DNA of 20,000 nt from Cryptomeria japonica (GCF_030272615.1 NW_026729195.1:87501-107500), one strand, 5' to 3'. Shown: positions 1 to 8,866, numbered from the stretch's first letter. Program-made: numbers and translations. The notes: generated by a model not told the origin, from the sequence alone.

Positions 1-52
1 CAAACGGGCAAAAGGTTTATTCAAATAGCATTGCGACGCCCGGCGAAAAACT

Positions 53-58
53 AAAAAA
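53..58 (-). terminator. Pol III terminator of 5S copy A (T6)
   Basis: On the minus strand the 5S gene runs directly into six consecutive Ts, a strong Pol III stop. A second run of five Ts at 46-50 could act as a back-up. Confidence 0.85.
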
Positions 59-176
59 GGGTGCAACACCGGGACTTCCCGGGAGGTCACCCATCCCAGT
101 ACTACTCCGGCCCAAGCGCGCTTAACTGCGGAGTTCTGATGGGATCCGGTGCACTAACGCTGGTATGATCGCACCC
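57..176 (-). rRNA. 5S ribosomal RNA gene, copy A
   Basis: This is the 5S RNA of the large ribosomal subunit, transcribed by RNA polymerase III. Read on the minus strand it begins GGGTGCGATCATACCAGC and ends GTTGCACCC followed by Ts, giving the usual plant length of about 120 nt. The internal promoter is intact. The A box at RNA positions 50-64 reads AGTTAAGCGCGCTTG, the intermediate element is near 67-72, and the C box is at 80-98 (begins GGGATGGGTGACC). Variants such as GCGTTAGTGCACC resemble gymnosperm 5S more than flowering-plant 5S. The gene lies inside the 35S spacer and runs opposite to the Pol I promoters found further right. No damaging change is visible, so it is probably functional. 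The exact 3' end may vary by one or two nucleotides. Confidence 0.97.
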
Positions 177-204
177 GTTATGAGCTTGTCGCAGTGTGTA
201 CTTA
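177..204 (-). promoter_or_regulatory. Upstream control region of 5S copy A
   Basis: Plant 5S genes usually carry a TATA-like element near -28, a GC near -12 and a C at -1. Here the C at -1 is present (177), a TATA-like TAAGTA lies at about -28 to -23, and a GC dinucleotide is at -9/-8. The region is a partial match to the consensus, identical in the second 5S copy. Confidence 0.5.
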
Positions 205-570
205 GCAAACCGCGACCCACGTGCGAATCCACCCCGGCCACCCACCCCCGTCGAGGTGCACACCCTCCCTCGCGAAGTGCGCCCCGTTCGCCAAGTGTGA
301 GCCCTGCCCGGGTGCGCGCACCTTGCTAGGGCGTCGGGTGTGCACCCGGCCCGGCCTACGTGCGTGCACCTGGACGGGGCGTCGTGTGCGTGCAGTGTCC
401 CGTCTGCAACGCGGTGCCCACACACCACCTCGGGCGCAACGACCTGCGCTCACATGTGGGCCGAGTGCACCTTGGTGCATGTTCGGGGCGCCTCGGGTGC
501 ACGCTCGATCTTGCCCCGGTGCACCAAGGCGCTCGGTTTGCCCCGGGTGCGCACTTGGTGCAAGGTGGGC
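205..570. other. GC-rich flank upstream of 5S copy A
   Basis: This non-coding GC-rich sequence is full of GTGCACC and GGGTGCGC motifs. Part of it (around 478-520, containing TCGGGGCGCCTCGGGTGC) also resembles 5938-5975 on the other side of the second 5S gene. The two 5S flanks may therefore share an origin. Short open frames here overlap on both strands and look like chance results of GC-rich repeats. Confidence 0.6.
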
Positions 571-960
571 ACCCAAAATAGGGATCAAGCACCAAAACAC
601 AAGTTTCGGGATGCAAAATGGGACCCAAGGACCACAAATGCGTTCCAAGACCCATGATGGGTCCACGAGAACAAAAATGTGTTCCGAGACTTAATAAACA
701 AATATTGGGTTTTAGGAGAAGAAACATGCTCTGATGCCCAAAACGAGAATCGACCCCGAAAAGGCCACAGGCCAAAAGTGGGATGCGAGACAAAAAAAAA
801 TGGGACCCGAGGACCAAAATTGGGTTCCCAGGTCGAAGACAGGGCAACCGGACAAGAAACGACCTCTAAGGCTCGAAATGAGTCCCGACGACTAAAACTT
901 GACAAGAAGCACCCATCAGGCACCCAACTCGACACCCATGGGATGCCGACCCACCCGGGC
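571..960. other. A-rich degenerate spacer segment
   Basis: This stretch is relatively A-rich, with loosely repeated phrases such as ATGGGACCCAAGGACCA near 618 and ATGGGACCCGAGGACCA near 799. It looks like an old, decayed tandem repeat. No gene or RNA is recognised. Confidence 0.5.
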
Positions 961-1431
961 TTCCACCTAGCACACCTTGGCACCCACCCACCCTCGCACC
1001 CAACCTCGCACCCAACTTAGCACCTTTGAACCCACATTGGCACTCACCCTGACCCTGGCACCTTGGAACCCACATTGGCACTCACCTTGACCCTGGCACC
1101 CACCTTTGCACTCACCTTGGGACCCACCCTGGCTCCCACCTCGGCACCCACCCAGACACCCACCTTGGTTCCTTGGCACCCACCTTGGATCCTTGGCACC
1201 CACCCCGACACCCACCTTGGCACGCAACTTGGCTACTTGCCACCCACCTTGGCTCCTTGACGCCCACCCCGACAACCACCCCGTGACCTACCCTGGCTAG
1301 GGTTGGTGCACACCCACCCTGGTGCCCACCTTGGCACCCACCCCATGACCCACCTTGGCACGCACCTTAGTACCCACCCCGTTACCCACCCTAGGACCCA
1401 CCCCGTGACCCACCTTGGCCAGGGTGGGTGC
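961..1431. repeat. CACCC/CCTTGG minisatellite, left copy
   Basis: This is a degenerate tandem array of short units such as TTGGCACCCACC. The plus strand is C-rich and nearly G-poor, so the minus strand carries repeated GGGTGGGTG runs. The array is interrupted at 1431, where GTGCGCACC repeats take over. The paralogous array from 6995 continues for about 1.7 kb. Confidence 0.85.
983..1001 (-). other. Potential G-quadruplex motif
   Basis: Four CCC tracts on the plus strand, separated by 1, 1 and 5 bases, give a G3-N1-G3-N1-G3-N5-G3 type motif on the minus strand. It is repeated exactly in the duplicated copy at 7017-7035. Folding is a prediction only. Confidence 0.5.
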
Positions 1432-1470
1432 CTTGGTGCGCACAACTTGCCTGGGCTGCACACCAGGGCG

Positions 1471-1596
1471 GGCTCAAGATGGCACCCGCGTTCCGTTTTT
1501 TTCACTATCTTTCAAAACGGAAATTTTAAAATCTCGTTTTTTTTTTTTTTTTGCCTTTTCTGGAAATTAGTGAAGGCAGCGCATCAAAGGTGCGCA
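1471..1596. repeat. AT-rich module, copy 1
   Basis: The module begins GGCTCAAGATGGCACCCGCG, passes through TTCACTATCTTTCAAAACGG and a run of 16 Ts (1537-1552), and ends TGGAAATTAGTGAAGGCAGC plus a GTGCGCA junction. It has the longest poly-T of all copies. It is an AT island inside very GC-rich DNA. Confidence 0.85.
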
Positions 1597-1991
1597 ATGC
1601 TGGTGCGAACCCGGGAGCGCTCCGATGTGTGCTCCAAGGTGCGGCGTGCACGAAGTCCGAGCCCGGCTTGCCCCGGGTGCGCACCTCGCGTGCACCTTCG
1701 CCGGGGTGAGCACCTTGGCTGGGTTGCGCGCCCTGGTGCGCACCAAGGAGCGCTCTGAAGTGTGCTCCAAGGTGCGGCGTGCACGAAGTCGGAGCTCGGT
1801 TTGCCCCGGGTGTGCACCTCGGGTGCGCACCTCGCGTGCACCTTCGCTGCGGTGGGCACCTTGGCTGGGTTGCGCGCCTTGGTGGGCACCATGCAGTGCA
1901 CGAAGTCGGAGCCCGGTTTGCCCCGGGCGCGCACCTCCGCCAGGGTGGGCACCTTGGTGCGCACAACTTGCCTGGGCTGCGCACCAGGAAG

Positions 1992-2110
1992 GGCTCAAGA
2001 TGGCACCCGCGTTCCGTTTTTTTCACTATCTTTCAGAACGGAAATTTTAAAATATCGTTTTTTTTTGCCTTTTCTGGAAATTAGTGAAGGCAGCGCATCA
2101 AAGGTGCGCA
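1992..2110. repeat. AT-rich module, copy 2
   Basis: This copy has the same order of blocks as the module at 1471, with a shorter T run and ATATCG in place of ATCTCG before it. It is followed by GTGCGCAACGC and an inner GTGC repeat. Confidence 0.85.
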
Positions 2111-2346
2111 ACGCTGGTGCGAACCTGGGAGCGCTCCGATGTGTGCTCCAAGGTGCGGCGTGCACGAAGTCGGAGCCCGGTTTGCCCCGGGTGCGCCCTG
2201 GTGGGCACCATGGTGCGCACCAAGGAGCGCTCCGAAGTGTGCTCCAAGGTGCGGCCTGCACGAAGTCGGAGCCCGGTTTGCCCCGGGTGTGCACCGCGGG
2301 TGGGCACCTTGGTGCGCATGCCTTGCCTGGGCTGCGCACCAGGGCG

Positions 2347-2465
2347 GGCTCAAGATGGCACCCGCGTTCCGTTTTTTTCACTATCTTTCAAAACGGAAAT
2401 TTTAAAATCTCATTTTTTTTTGCCTTTTCTGGAAATTAGTGAAGGCAGCGCATCAAAGGTGCGCA
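2347..2465. repeat. AT-rich module, copy 3
   Basis: This is a near-identical copy of the AT module. It starts a 469-bp higher-order unit that also carries a distinctive inner block (2631-2800) with CTCTTTTTTTGTCGGAGCG. Confidence 0.85.
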
Positions 2466-2630
2466 CCTCGCTGCCCACCACGGTGCGCAACGCCGGTGGG
2501 CACCCGGGAGTGCTTCGAAGTGTGCTCCAAGGTGCTGCGTGCACGTTGTCGGAGCCCGGTTTGCCCCGGGTGCGCACCTCGCGTGCACCTTCGTCGGGGT
2601 GGGCACCTTGGCTGGGTTTGCCCCGGCTGC

Positions 2631-2800
2631 GCTCCGAAGCGGGGTTATTGGAGCGCCGCCTCTTTTTTTGTCGGAGCGTTTGGTGGGGTTTCTCGCATTG
2701 GCTCTTCCCAGGCCCGGTTGCCACCCTGGCGCGCACGAAGTCGGAAGTAGGGTTAATTGCCCGGGTGCGCACCTTTGCCAGGGTGGGCACCTTACCTGGG
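2631..2800. repeat. Inner block with TTTTTTTGTCGGAGCG, first copy
   Basis: This roughly 160-bp block is paired with 3100-3270. It contains GAAGCGGGGTTATTGGAGCG, a T7 run, GTTTGGTGGGGTTTCTCGC and GGGTTAATTGCCCGG. Only these two complete copies are seen. The GGGTTAATTG part recurs near 4975 and 5418. Confidence 0.75.
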
Positions 2801-2815
2801 CTGTGCACCCGGGCG

Positions 2816-2935
2816 GGCTCAAGATGGCACCCGCGTTCCGTTTTTTTCACTATCTTTCAAAACGGAAATTTTAAAATCTCCTCTTTTTTTTGCCTTTTCT
2901 GGAAATTAGTGAAGGCAGCGCATCAAAGGTGCGCA
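2816..2935. repeat. AT-rich module, copy 4
   Basis: This is a near-identical copy of the AT module. It begins a unit of 495 bp that repeats the structure of the preceding 469-bp unit. Confidence 0.85.
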
Positions 2936-3099
2936 CCTCGCTGCCCACCTTGGTGTGCTCTGAGGTGCGCACCCGGGAGCGCTACGAAGTGTGCTCCAAG
3001 GTGCGGCGTGCACGTTGTCGGAGCCCGGTTTGCCCCGGGTGCGCACCTCGCCTGCACCTTGGCCGGGGTGGGCACCCTGGCTGGGTTTGCCCAGGGTGC

Positions 3100-3270
3100 G
3101 CTCCGAAGCGGGGTTACTGGAGCGCCCCCTCTTTTTTTGTCAGAGCGTTTGGTGGGGTTTCTCGCATTGGCTCTTCCCAGGCCCGGTTGTTGGGTGCGCT
3201 CCCACCCTGGCGCGCGCGAAGTTGGAAGTTGGGTTAATTGCCCGGGCGCGCACCTTCGCCAGGGTGGGCA
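3100..3270. repeat. Inner block with TTTTTTTGTCAGAGCG, second copy
   Basis: This is the partner of 2631-2800 at an offset of about 469 bp. It carries a short insertion (GTTGGGTGCGCTCC) before CACCCTGGCGCGC. It supports a higher-order duplication of the AT-module unit. Confidence 0.75.
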
Positions 3271-3310
3271 CCTTGGTGCGCACACCTTGGCTGGGCTGCG
3301 CACCAGGGCG

Positions 3311-3429
3311 GGCTCAAGATGGCACCAGCATTCCCTTTTTCTCACTATCTTTCAAAACGGAAATTTTAAAATCTCGTTTTCTTTTGCCTTTTATGGAAAT
3401 TAGTGAAGGCATCGCATCAAAGGTGCGCA
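3311..3429. repeat. AT-rich module, copy 5
   Basis: This copy of the AT module carries several private substitutions (GCACCAGCATTCCC, TTTATGGAAATTAG and a shorter T run). It is the last full-length copy before the inner GTGC repeats expand. Confidence 0.82.
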
Positions 3430-3499
3430 CCTCGCTGCCCACCTTGGTGTGCTCCGAGGTGCCCACCACGGTGCGCTCCGAGGTGCCCACCACGGTGCG

Positions 3500-4860
3500 C
3501 AACGCCGGTGCGAACCCGGGAGCGCCCCGATGTGTGCTCCAAGGTGCGGCGTGCACGAAGCCGGACCCCGGTTTGCCCCGGGTGCGCACCTCGCGTGCAC
3601 CTTGGTGCGCACACCTTGGCTGGGTTGCGCGGCCTGGTGGGCACCATGGTGCGCACCAAGGAGCGCTCCGAAGTGTGCTCCAAGGTGCGGCGTGCACGAA
3701 GTCCTAGCCCGGTTTGCCCCGGGTGCGCACCTTCGCCGCGGTGGGCACCATGGCGTGCACGAAGTCGGAGCCCGGTTTGCCCCGGGTGCGCACCTCGCGT
3801 GCACCTTCGCCGGGGTGGGCACCTCGGCTGGGTTGCGCGCCCTGGTGCGCACCAAGGAGCGCTCCGAAGTGTGCTCCAAGGTGCGGCGTGCACGAAGTCG
3901 GAGCCCGGTTTGCCCCGGGTGCGCACCTTCGCCGCGGTGGGCACCCTGGTGCGCACCATGGCGTGCACGAAGTCGGAGCCCGGTTTGCCCCGGGTGCGCA
4001 CCTCGCGTGCACCTTCGGCGGGGTTGCGCGCCCTGGTGCGCACCAAGGAGCGCTCCGAAGTGTGCTCCAAGGTGCGGCGTGCACGAAGTCGGAGCCCGGT
4101 TTGCCCCGGGTGCGCACCTCGCGTGCACCTTCGGCGGGGTTGCGCGCCCTGGTGGGCACCATGGTGCGCACCAAGGAGCGCTCCGAAGTGTGCTCCAAGG
4201 TGCGGCGTGCACGAAGTCGGAGCCCGGTTTGCCCCGGGTGCGCACCTCGCGTGCACCTTCGCCGCGGTGGGCACCATGGCGTGCACGAAGTCGGAGCCCG
4301 GTTTGCCCCGGGTGCGCACCTCGCGTGCACCTTCGCCGGGGTGGGCACCTCGGCTGGGTTGCGCGCCCTGGTGCGCACCAAGGAGCGCTCCGAAGTGTGC
4401 TCCAAGGTGCGGCGTGCACGAAGTCGGAGCCCGGTTTGCCCCGGGTGCGCACCTCGCGTGCACCTTCGCCGCGGTGGGCACCATGGCGTGCACGAAGTCG
4501 GAGCCCGGTTTGCCTCGGGTGCGCACCCCGCGTGCACCTTCGCCGGGGTGGGCACCTCGGCTGGGTTGCGCGCCCTGGTGCGCACCAAGGAGCGCTCCGA
4601 AGTGTGCTCCAAGGTGCGGCGTGCACGAAGTCGGAGCCCGGTTTGCCCCGGGTGCGCACCTCGCGTGCACCTTCGCCGCGGTGGGCACCTTGGCTGGGTT
4701 GGGCACCATTGAGCGCTCCGAAGTGTGCTCCAAGGTGCGCACCATGGCCCTCCAAGGTGCGCAGCATGGCGTGCACGAAGTCGGAGCCCGGTTTGCCCCG
4801 GGTGCGCACCTCGCGTGCACCTTCGCCAGGGTGGGCACCTCGGTGCGCACACCTTCTCAA
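3500..4860. repeat. Inner tandem repeat of about 207 bp and shorter variants
   Basis: The phrase GGAGCGCTCCGAAGTGTGCT recurs at 3660, 3856, 4047, 4175, 4382 and 4589, giving spacings of 196, 191, 128, 207 and 207 bp. The two 207-bp units are nearly identical. Each unit also carries GCACGAAGTCGGAGCCCGG and CTTCGCCGCGGTGGGCACC. The variable lengths come from loss or gain of whole short sub-blocks, as expected from unequal exchange. Confidence 0.85.
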
Positions 4861-4863
4861 TGT

Positions 4864-4912
4864 TTTCTTGCCTTTTCTGGAAATTGGTGAAGGCAGCGCA
4901 TCAAAGGTGCGC
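4864..4912. repeat. AT-rich module, 3' fragment
   Basis: Only the last part of the module is present (TTGCCTTTTCTGGAAATTGG through GGCAGCGCATCAAAGG). The upstream half with the CTATCTTTCAAAACGG block is missing. Confidence 0.8.
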
Positions 4913-5528
4913 ACCTCGGTGTGCTCCGAGGTGCGAACCCGAGAGCGCTCCGAGGTGCCCACGAAGTCGAAAGTCGGGTTAATTGCATTGTTTTCCCCGG
5001 GTGCGCTCCGAGGTGCGCAACATCGGTGCGCACCAAGGAGGGCTCCGAAGTGTGCTCCAAGGTGCGCACGATTCGGAGCTCGGTTTGCCCGGGGTGCGCA
5101 CACCTTGGCTGGGTTGCGCACCCTTTGTGCGCTCCAAGGTGCGCACGAAGTCGGAGCTCGGTTTGCCCCGGGTGCGCACCTTCGCCAGGGTGCGCACCTT
5201 GATGCGCACGCCTTGGCTGGGCTGCGCACCTTGGTGGGCGCCATGGTGCGCACCTTTCGTGCGCTCCAAGGTGCGCACGAAGTCGGAGCTCGGTTTGCCC
5301 CGGGTGCGCACCTTGGTGGGCGCCATGGTGCACTCCGAGGTGCCCAAGATTGGTGCGCAACAAGGAGCGCTCCGAAGTGCGCTCCAAGGTGCGCAGGTGC
5401 GCGCGAAGTCGAAAGTTGGGTTAATTGTCCGGTTTGCCTCGGGTGCGCACCTTGCGTGCACCTTCGCCAGGGTGGGCGCCTTGGTGCGCACACCTTGGCT
5501 GGGCTGCGCACCCGGGCGCGCACACCTT
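4913..5528. repeat. GTGC-type repeats, right part
   Basis: These are shorter GTGC repeats with the phrases AAGGTGCGCACGAAGTCGG and TCGGTTTGCCCCGGGTGCGC, copied around 5125, 5260 and 5385. The GGGTTAATTG element occurs at both ends. No gene is seen. Confidence 0.7.
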
Positions 5529-5651
5529 GGCACCCGCGTTTCCTTCATTTTAAATTTTTTTTTTTTACAATCTCTCAAGTGGGAAATTCTATAATCTCAA
5601 CTTTTTTTGCCTTTTCAGGAAACTTTTGAATGGAGCGCATCATTGGTGCGC
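5529..5651. repeat. AT-rich module, diverged right-end copy
   Basis: This is the most diverged copy. It shares CACCCGCGTTTCC, a long T run, TCTCAAGTGGGAAATT, a T7 run with GCCTTTTCAGGAAA, and GGAGCGCATCATTGGTGCGC. It marks the right end of the GTGC block. Confidence 0.7.
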
Positions 5652-6034
5652 TCCGAAGTGTGCTCCAAGGTGCGCACCTCTGGTGTGCTCCAAAGCTCTC
5701 TCCAGCTGCGTGCACCTGCCCCGGCCGCGCACCCGGCCCCGCCCAGCTTCGCTCACCTGTCCCGGGCGTCTGGTGCGGAACCTTAGAGTAAGAAACATCA
5801 CCGTGCACCTTGGCCAACGTGCGCGACTCGACCGAGCGCGCACTGGCCGAGGTGCACACCGATTTCACCTGGGTGCGCGCGCAGCACCTCGGGCGCACCG
5901 GGGTGCGCGCACAACGCCCGGGTTGCACCGTGGCCTGTGTGCTCGGGGCGCCTCGGGTGCGCGCTCGGTGTCGCCCCCGCGCGCGCGGTAGTGCGGGCAG
6001 CGCACCCCGGCCCGGCCCGGCCCCGACGAGAACG
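5652..6034. other. GC-rich flank downstream of 5S copy B
   Basis: This extremely GC-rich spacer lies on the 3' side of the minus-strand 5S gene at 6091. It holds CGCGCGCGG and CCCGGCCCGGCCCGG runs. The sequence around 5938-5975 resembles the opposite 5S flank at 478-520. No gene is recognised. Confidence 0.6.
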
Positions 6035-6079
6035 CAAACGGGCAAAAGGTTTATTCAAATAGCATTGCGACGCCCGGCG

Positions 6080-6092
6080 AAAAACTAAGAAA
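6080..6092 (-). terminator. Altered Pol III terminator of 5S copy B
   Basis: Where copy A has six Ts, this copy reads TTTCTT because of one substitution at 6089. The next T run (five Ts, 6080-6084) is about 9 nt further on. Termination may be delayed, giving a slightly longer primary transcript. Confidence 0.65.
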
Positions 6093-6210
6093 GGGTGCAA
6101 CACCGGGACTTCCCGGGAGGTCACCCATCCTAGTACTACTCCGGCCCAAGCGCGCTTAACTGCGGAGTTCTGATGGGATCCGGTGCACTAACGCTGGTAT
6201 GATCGCACCC
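6091..6210 (-). rRNA. 5S ribosomal RNA gene, copy B
   Basis: This is a second full-length 5S rRNA gene on the minus strand, exactly 6,034 bp from copy A. It differs from copy A inside the gene at one place: RNA position 80 is A instead of G (plus-strand base 6131). That is the first base of the C box, and A is common there in flowering plants, so the change need not be harmful. The A box and intermediate element are unchanged. Its terminator is altered, as described separately. It is transcribed by Pol III towards the left, against the 35S direction, and is probably functional. Confidence 0.96.
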
Positions 6211-6238
6211 GTTATGAGCTTGTCGCAGTGTGTACTTA
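6211..6238 (-). promoter_or_regulatory. Upstream control region of 5S copy B
   Basis: This is identical to the region upstream of copy A, with C at -1 and a TATA-like TAAGTA near -28. Confidence 0.5.
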
Positions 6239-7016
6239 GCAAACCGCGACCCACGTGCGAATCCACCCCGGCCACCCACCCCCGTCGAGGTGCACACCCT
6301 CCCTCGCGAAGTGCGCCCCGTTCGCCAAGTGTGAGCCCTGCCCGGGTGCGCGCACCTTGCTAGGGCGTCGGGTGTGCACCCGGCCCGGCCTACGTGCGTG
6401 CACCTGGACGGGGCGTCGTGTGCGTGCAGTGTCCCGTCTGCAACGCGGTGCCCACACACCACCTCGGGCGCAACGACCTGCGCTCACATGTGGGCCGAGT
6501 GCACCTTGGTGCATGTTCGGGGCGCCTCGGGTGCACGCTCGATCTTGCCCCGGTGCACCAAGGCGCTCGGTTTGCCCCGGGTGCGCACTTGGTGCAAGGT
6601 GGGCACCCAAAATAGGGATCAAGCACCAAAACACAAGTTTCGGGATGCAAAATGGGACCCAAGGACCACAAATGCGTTCCAAGACCCATGATGGGTCCAC
6701 GAGAACAAAAATGTGTTCCGAGACTTAATAAACAAATATTGGGTTTTAGGAGAAGAAACATGCTCTGATGCCCAAAACGAGAATCGACCCCGAAAAGGCC
6801 ACAGGCCAAAAGTGGGATGCGAGACAAAAAAAAATGGGACCCGAGGACCAAAATTGGGTTCCCAGGTCGAAGACAGGGCAACCGGACAAGAAACGACCTC
6901 TAAGGCTCGAAATGAGTCCCGACGACTAAAACTTGACAAGAAGCACCCATCAGGCACCCAACTCGACACCCATGGGATGCCGACCCACCCGGGCTTCCAC
7001 CTAGCACACCTTGGCA

Positions 7017-7035
7017 CCCACCCACCCTCGCACCC
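7017..7035 (-). other. Potential G-quadruplex motif (duplicate copy)
   Basis: This is the same four-tract motif as at 983-1001, kept in the right copy of the duplication. Confidence 0.5.
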
Positions 7036-8279
7036 AACCTCGCACCCAACTTAGCACCTTTGAACCCACATTGGCACTCACCCTGACCCTGGCACCTTGG
7101 AACCCACATTGGCACTCACCTTGACCCTGGCACCCACCTTTGCACTCACCTTGGGACCCACCCTGGCTCCCACCTCGGCACCCACCCAGACACCCACCTT
7201 GGTTCCTTGGCACCCACCTTGGATCCTTGGCACCCACCCCGACACCCACCTTGGCACGCAACTTGGCTACTTGCCACCCACCTTGGCTCCTTGACGCCCA
7301 CCCCGACAACCACCCCGTGACCTACCCTGGCTAGGGTTGGTGCACACCCACCCTGGTGCCCACCTTGGCACCCACCCCATGACCCACCTTGGCACGCACC
7401 TTAGTACCCACCCTGTTACCCACCCTAGGACCCACCCCGTGACCCACCTTGGCCAGGGTGGGTGCACCCACCCTGGTGCCCACCTTGGCACCCACCCATC
7501 CTAGCACCCAGCCTGTGACCGGGCTTGGAACCCAACCTTGCACCCGTCTTGGCCAGTGTGGGTGCGCACCCATCCTGGCACCCACGTTGTGACACACCCT
7601 TTAACCCACGCACCCTAGCAGCCACGTTGGCACCCACCTTGGAACACAACCTAGCAACTTGGCACCCACCCCGTGACCCACCTTGGCATCCACCATAGCA
7701 GTCGCCCACTTGGCACCCACCTTGGAACCCAAGTTGGCACCCACCTCGGCACCCACCTTGACACTTGTGGACCCACCTTGCCACTCACCCTAGCATCGAC
7801 CCATCCTAGCACCCACCCTGGCACCTTTGCACCCTAGCACTCACCCATCCTAGCACCTAACCTGTGACCCACCTTGACACTCACCCTCGCACCCACCTTG
7901 GAACCCAACCTAGCACCCACCCACCCTGACACCAACCCTAGCACCTACCCACCCTTGCACCCACCCTGTGACCCATCTTGGCACCCACCCATCCTACCAC
8001 TCAACCTATCACCCACCTTCTCACCCACCTTGGCATCCACCTTAGCACCCACCCACACTGGCACCTTGGCACCCACCTCGGGCAAGGTGGGTGCACACCC
8101 ACCCTGACACCCAATTTAGAACCAACCGAGCATGTTACCCACCTTGGCACCCACATTGCAGCCCACCCTAGTACCCACCCTATGACCCACATTGGCATCC
8201 ACACCCTAGCACCCAGGCACCTCGACACCCGCCTTGACACGCACCCTAGCACTAAACCTGTGACCCACCTTGGAACTCA

Positions 8280-8298
8280 CCCTAGAACCCACCCACCC
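8280..8298 (-). other. Potential G-quadruplex motif
   Basis: CCC tracts at 8280-8282, 8288-8290, 8292-8294 and 8296-8298 give minus-strand G3 tracts with loops of 1, 1 and 5 bases, a standard quadruplex pattern. Folding is predicted, not shown. Confidence 0.5.
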
Positions 8299-8690
8299 TG
8301 TGAACCACCTTGGCATCCACCTTAGCACCCACCCACCTTGGCACCCACTCTAGCACTCACCCATCCTAACACCCAACTTGTTACCCACCTTGGCACCCGC
8401 CCTCGCGTCCACCTTGAAACCCACCCTAGCACCCACCCACGCAGGAGCCCACCTTGGCACCCAACCTAACACCCACGCATCCTGGCACCCAACTTGTGAC
8501 CCACCTTGGAACCCACCCTAGTACCCACCTTTGAACCCACTATATCACCAACCCACCTTGGCACCCACCCTATGACCCTCTTTGGAATCCACCCTAGCAC
8601 GCACCCACCCTGGCACCCACCATGGAGCGCACCCTAGCACCCACCCACCTCGGCACGCACCTCAACACCCACCTTGGTGTGCGCACTGCG

Positions 8691-8866
8691 CCAACCTCTC
8701 AAAGACCCTATGTGGTGCGCTCCAAAGTGTACACCTTTGGTGCGCTCCAAGGTGCGCACCTTTGGTGCACACCGAGGTGCACACCAAAGTGTGCACCGAG
8801 GTGAGCACCAAAGTGCACTCCAAGGTGCACACCAAGGCGTGCACCTTTGGTGCGGTCAATGCAAAC
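8691..8866. repeat. GTGC-type repeats before the first promoter
   Basis: Short repeats such as CCAAGGTGCGCACCTTTGGT and CACCAAAGTGTGCACC, mostly imperfect palindromes, link the CACCC array to the promoter repeats. The end of this block (around 8836-8870) is copied at about 9185-9247. Confidence 0.75.

Larger units (their letters stand above)
1..1431. repeat. 6,034-bp-offset large duplication, left copy
   Basis: This segment matches 6035-7465 almost base for base at a constant offset of 6,034. I noticed only three differences: 55, 97 and 1380 against 6089, 6131 and 7414. It holds the 5S gene, its GC-rich flank, an A-rich stretch and the start of the CACCC minisatellite. Identity stops sharply after 1431, where this copy enters GTGCGCACC repeats and the right copy continues with CACCC repeats. 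The left end of the duplication is cut by the window edge. The high identity suggests a recent duplication or ongoing homogenisation. Confidence 0.97.
1431..5528. repeat. GTGCGCACC-rich higher-order repeat block
   Basis: This is about 4.1 kb of GC-rich repeats built from short palindromic phrases (GGTGCGCACC, GGAGCGCTCC, GCCCCGGGTGCGCACC) and longer phrases such as GCACGAAGTCGGAGCCCGG. AT-rich modules begin at 1471, 1992, 2347, 2816 and 3311, dividing the left half into higher-order units of about 355 to 521 bp. Between about 3500 and 4860 the AT modules are absent and a shorter unit has been amplified. Stop codons are rare because the repeat units lack them, so spurious open frames of 700 codons arise on both strands. 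No gene is supported. Confidence 0.85.
6035..7465. repeat. 6,034-bp-offset large duplication, right copy
   Basis: This is the right copy of the 5S-containing duplication, matching 1-1431 with three noticed differences. After 7465 it continues into a longer CACCC array instead of the GTGC block. The sub-segments repeat those of the left copy: 5S gene, GC-rich flank (6239-6604), A-rich stretch (6605-6994) and CACCC array (from 6995). Confidence 0.97.
6995..8690. repeat. Long CACCC/CCTTGG minisatellite
   Basis: This is about 1.7 kb of degenerate short units, mainly TTGGCACCCACC with variants CCTAGCACCCACC and CCTGTGACCCACC. The plus strand is rich in C and A and poor in G. Near 8620 the first GTGCGC-type phrases appear (CATGGAGCGCACCC), marking the transition to the promoter zone. 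No gene is seen. Confidence 0.88.

Noticed and set aside
1-58. 3' end of the 26S gene at the left edge
   Set aside because: The same sequence occurs at 6035-6092 within the spacer, so it is part of the duplicated 5S unit.
3400-5629. Open reading frames of over 700 codons on both strands
   Set aside because: They coincide with stop-free GTGC tandem repeats, overlap each other on opposite strands, and encode only Arg/Cys/His/Pro-rich repeats that follow the DNA repeat. No domain, no codon structure.
7054-8690. Plant telomere-like repeats in the CACCC array
   Set aside because: CCCTA-like pieces (CACCCTAGCACCC) occur but no tandem CCCTAAA units are present.
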